Assembly: GCA_913057645.1 (NCBI GenBank)
Contig: CAJXOU010000022.1
Location: forward strand, 1 to 44,289
Origin: an uncultured Rhodobiaceae bacterium
GTDB taxonomy: Bacteria > Pseudomonadota > Alphaproteobacteria > Parvibaculales > Parvibaculaceae
Direction: 5' to 3'
DNA length: 44,289 nucleotides
A program made the translations under genes and the position numbers. Positions 41,458 through 44,289 of the stretch are shown here, piece after piece. The notes under the pieces are model-generated. The model saw only the letters and a program-made list of their open reading frames with translations. It was not told the DNA's origin and made no database searches. Position 1 is the stretch's first letter. The number at the start of each line of letters is the position of its first letter.

Positions 41458-44289
41458 GCAGCGTGGCGCTCCTTCCGGTGCCGCGGCCAAAGGCGCGGCT
41501 CAATTGATAGACGGTGACGTCGAGGGTCTCGATTTCTGTGCCGCCGAAGTCGGCGGCCTGTTCGCCGGCGTCGTAGATCGCCTCCGGCGATGCCGCAGCG
41601 ATGACGCGCTTCACGCCTTCGCCGTCGCGGATTTCGACTTCATAGGCTTCCGCTTCCTCGCCGAGCGGCACCTCGAGCCCGGCCCAGCTGTCGCCACCGA
41701 TGCGCGTGCGGCGAACCCAGGCGAGATGAATCGCGCCGTCGCCCGCGCGCCGCGCGCGAAGGTGAACCGGACTCAACGGGCGCAGTCCGGCGCCAGCGAA
41801 GGCGCGCGTCTCGCTCGCATAGGAGAGGTCGTCATGGGGGAGCGGCGCTGGCCCATAGACCCAGAGCCGTTCGAGCCCGCGCTCCGCTTCGCCGAGCCCG
41901 AGTTCGCCCACCGCCGCGTCGAGCAGCACGAAGCGTGCACCCGGAGCGAGCGGTGCGCGCATCGCCGCTTCCGTTCCCGCCTGTCCGCGCAGAAGCCCGC
42001 GCAACACATAGGTATCGGGCGCGACCAGTTCGGCCTCGCGAAACTGGATCACCTCCCAGTCCCCCTCCGGCGTTTCGAGCGCCGCGCGGTTCGCGCCGTC
42101 GAGAACGGCAAGAGGCTCCGCGCTCGCCAACGCGCCGCTGACCAGTTCGACGCTAAGCGCATTCGACTCGTCCCAGCGCGAAGTGGGTCCGGGCATCAGG
42201 TCGGACAGCGTGCGTCCGGTCGTTGCCTCCACGCTCACCACGGCGTCGAGCACGAGGCCCGCACCGCCATCCTTGTAGATCGCGATACCGCCCGGCCAGG
42301 GATCCGCTGCCACCGCAACGCGTGGCGCGTGAGGTACCTCCTCGCCCGTGACGAGCGGCAGGTCCATGAAGATGACGAGCGGCGTTCCCCAGTCCGGTGC
42401 CGTCGCGGGGCTGCTCTCGCGCGGCGGCGCTTCCGGTGCGCCGAACAGGCTCGGCTCGCAGGCGATACCCGCCGCCTCGCGCGCGCCCGCATCCACGATG
42501 CCCGTGAGCCGGTAGCGGCCTTGCCGGTAACCGAGGTCGAGTGTCACGCGGTCGCCCGGATCGAGCGCGATCAGGCTCGGCGGCAGGTTGAGCGCTGCGC
42601 GCTCGCGTTCCTCCCATGTCTTCTGCAACCAGACATCGGCGATCGCCTGCGCTTCCGCCTGCGTCAGCACCATCGGAAGCGCGCTTGCCGCAACGCGCTG
42701 GCTGCCGCCTGCGAGCCTGCGTGCTTCCACCGCCGCCTGCCGGTAGTCCGCGCCGCCATCGATATAGGTGAGCTTCGCCGAGACCGGCAGTTCCGTTTCC
42801 TGTCCGCGCGTGAGCTTCCAGCCGGGCGCCGCGCCTTCCGCGTCCACCGCCAGCATGTCCGGCGTCAGAGCGGTCTCCGGCGCGTCGTCCAGATGCCGGA
42901 AGCGGATCGCGCCCTCGCGCTCCGCCGCGTCGAAGAAGCCCGCCAGCATCAGGGGTTCGATCGCGGCGCGCGGGCTCATGATGCGGTCGATGACGTAGCC
43001 TTCAACGACGCCATGAAGATCGGCCGCCTCGAAATGTCCGAAACCGGCATCGCTCGCGATCGAAGCCAGAAGCGCATTCAGGGGCGCGGCGCCCATACGC
43101 CCGTTCAGCCAGTGGCCGAGCCGCCAGTTCGCCGCATCCGCCCAGACGTCGTGACGCTCCGGAAAGACCGGGAAGGGCCGCGCGTCCCAGGTCCAGAAGA
43201 AGATCCGCGAGGCATCGACCATCCGCCCGCCGTAAAGGGGCGACACCGGGTTTGCGCCCGCAGGGTGGTCGGGATGGTCCGCATCCCAATAGGACATCTC
43301 CGCCTCGATGAAGCGGCGCTGGATGAAGTCGTCGCGTGTCCCCCGCGAGAAACGCGGCAGCGCACTTTCCGAGGATTTCGGATCGGTAAAGACGTTGGGT
43401 TCGTTCGTTCCCTTGTCCGCCGCCGGGCAGCCGAGTTCGGTGAGCCAGATCGGTTTCGACTGCGGCACCCATGCCGTCGGTGCTGCCGCCTCGATTCCGT
43501 CCGGCCGGTCGTGATGCGCGTTCGACCACCAGTTCTTCAGGTCCTTCGCGCGCCACACCCACGGCTTGCCGTAGGCGCCGTCCGTGACCGGCGTGCGGAT
43601 CTGGTTGAGGCGGTCGTCTTCGCTCGCGTAGTACCAGTCGTGGCTTTCGCCACCGGCGATACGGCTCCTGAGATAATCGAGATCGTAGATCGAGCCCCAC
43701 TCCAGCGCATCGAGATACGCATGGCCGTCGCGCCAGTCGCTCAGCGGCGCATACATGTCGATACCGACGAAATCGATATTCGCATCGGCCCAGAGCGGAT
43801 CGAGATGGAACGCGAAGGCGCCGCCGCCCATATCGTGCCCGCGATATTCCGACCAGTCGGCGGCATAGGAAATCTTCGCCGTTTCGCCGAGGATCGCGCG
43901 CACGTCGCCCGCAAGCTCGCGGAGCGCCTCCACGGCGGGATAGTTTCCCTCCGCGTCGCGCAGTAGCGTCAGCCCCTTCAGTTCCGAGCCGATGAGAAAG
44001 GCGTCGACACCGCCCGCCTCCGCGCAGAGTTCGGCGTAGTGGAGCACCATGCGGCGGTAGCTCCATTCGCCGCCACCCGGCGTCTCGCTGCCGAAGAAGG
44101 CCGCGGCCTCCGCCGCCGGGTCGCTCACCGCGGTGAGGCGCCCGCGCCAGGGATGCGCCGGCTGGGTTCCCGCACCCGAAGGATCGGGCAGCATGTTGTC
44201 TGCCGGAATGTCCATCATCACGAAGGGATAGAAGACGATCGCGAGCCCGCGCGCCTTCAGTTCCGCGATGGCGCGCTTCACGCTCGCGT
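41447..44289 (-). CDS. GTA g15-like TIM-barrel/tail-hub protein, partial
   Basis: The C-terminal part (about 945 residues) of the large baseplate/hub protein of alphaproteobacterial gene transfer agents, which is about 1300 aa in Rhodobacter capsulatus. The N-terminus lies beyond the right edge. The GTA TIM-barrel (glycoside-hydrolase-like) domain is evident in GVDAFLIGSELKGLT, ISYAADWSEYRGHD and FVGIDMYAPLSDWRDG, and is followed by phage tail-type beta domains (for example VVEGYVIDRIMSPRAAIEPLML, read in part). It would form the tip of the tail that contacts and penetrates the cell surface. The gene is intact across the visible part, so this GTA cluster looks maintained. Confidence 0.9.
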   Translation of the reverse strand, partial: ASVKRAIAELKARGLAIVFYPFVMMDIPADNMLPDPSGAGTQPAHPWRGRLTAVSDPAAEAAAFFGSETPGGGEWSYRRMVLHYAELCAEAGGVDAFLIGSELKGLTLLRDAEGNYPAVEALRELAGDVRAILGETAKISYAADWSEYRGHDMGGGAFAFHLDPLWADANIDFVGIDMYAPLSDWRDGHAYLDALEWGSIYDLDYLRSRIAGGESHDWYYASEDDRLNQIRTPVTDGAYGKPWVWRAKDLKNWWSNAHHDRPDGIEAAAPTAWVPQSKPIWLTELGCPAADKGTNEPNVFTDPKSSESALPRFSRGTRDDFIQRRFIEAEMSYWDADHPDHPAGANPVSPLYGGRMVDASRIFFWTWDARPFPVFPERHDVWADAANWRLGHWLNGRMGAAPLNALLASIASDAGFGHFEAADLHGVVEGYVIDRIMSPRAAIEPLMLAGFFDAAEREGAIRFRHLDDAPETALTPDMLAVDAEGAAPGWKLTRGQETELPVSAKLTYIDGGADYRQAAVEARRLAGGSQRVAASALPMVLTQAEAQAIADVWLQKTWEERERAALNLPPSLIALDPGDRVTLDLGYRQGRYRLTGIVDAGAREAAGIACEPSLFGAPEAPPRESSPATAPDWGTPLVIFMDLPLVTGEEVPHAPRVAVAADPWPGGIAIYKDGGAGLVLDAVVSVEATTGRTLSDLMPGPTSRWDESNALSVELVSGALASAEPLAVLDGANRAALETPEGDWEVIQFREAELVAPDTYVLRGLLRGQAGTEAAMRAPLAPGARFVLLDAAVGELGLGEAERGLERLWVYGPAPLPHDDLSYASETRAFAGAGLRPLSPVHLRARRAGDGAIHLAWVRRTRIGGDSWAGLEVPLGEEAEAYEVEIRDGEGVKRVIAAASPEAIYDAGEQAADFGGTEIETLDVTVYQLSRAFGRGTGRSATLHVG

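Noticed and set aside
41456-43966. 836-codon open frame on the plus strand
   Set aside because: Antisense of the GTA g15-like gene; composition is typical of a shadow frame.

Overview
The window is high-GC DNA with dense, mostly minus-strand operons. It is almost certainly from an alphaproteobacterium. The evidence is the gene string ccmI-ccmE-ccmF-ccmH-degP-response regulator-histidine kinase-glnE (the order I recall from rhizobia as cycHJKL-degP-RR-HK-glnE), a gene transfer agent (GTA) tail cluster at the right edge, a PleC/DivJ-like histidine kinase and a GTTC-N7-GTTC LexA box. I cannot assign a genus; a Parvibaculum-like lineage is a guess. No rRNA, tRNA, CRISPR array or insertion sequence was seen.

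Layout. (1) 1-706: the start of an amine-oxidase-like flavoprotein that runs into unrelated-looking sequence below about position 190; this may be a chimeric end. (2) 816-3240: an ECF sigma factor, a one-TM putative anti-sigma protein and a periplasmic Metal_resist-type protein, preceded by a six-EF-hand exported protein. (3) 3436-7910: a coupled operon of two PYROXD2/phytoene-desaturase-like flavoproteins and a GcvT-like protein, function unknown. (4) 8139-22159: glnE, an acyltransferase, HK, RR, DegP, CcmH, CcmF, CcmE, a GH46 chitosanase-like protein and CcmI. The acyltransferase and chitosanase look like insertions into a conserved string. (5) 22321-30237: penicillin acylase family enzyme, PAS histidine kinase, CaiB-type CoA transferase, D-cysteine desulfhydrase-like enzyme and an unrecognised 479-aa protein. 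(6) 30457-33337: cspA with a possible switching leader, YihY, a tiny ORF with an exceptionally long Shine-Dalgarno match, and a glycine-zipper lipoprotein. (7) 33461-35851: PepSY protein, OmpR-type regulator and PhoQ-like kinase. (8) 35931-39627: SDR, two acyl-CoA dehydrogenases (probably a heteromer) and a nitroreductase, probably one catabolic operon. (9) 39759-44289: a small membrane protein, then the end of a GTA cluster (g15-like megaprotein and DUF2793 protein), followed by a two-gene unit.

The most interesting point is that two-gene unit (40096-40653), just after the GTA tail genes. It encodes a short SleB-like cell-wall-hydrolase relative and a phage-type holin-like protein. Its own promoter region has a consensus TTGACA and a perfect GTTC-N7-GTTC LexA box. 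This suggests an SOS-controlled lysis module attached to a domesticated phage-like particle. Other items worth checking are the 15-nt anti-SD match before a 36-aa ORF, the mutually exclusive hairpins before cspA, and tandem 9-bp repeats upstream of degP-RR-HK.
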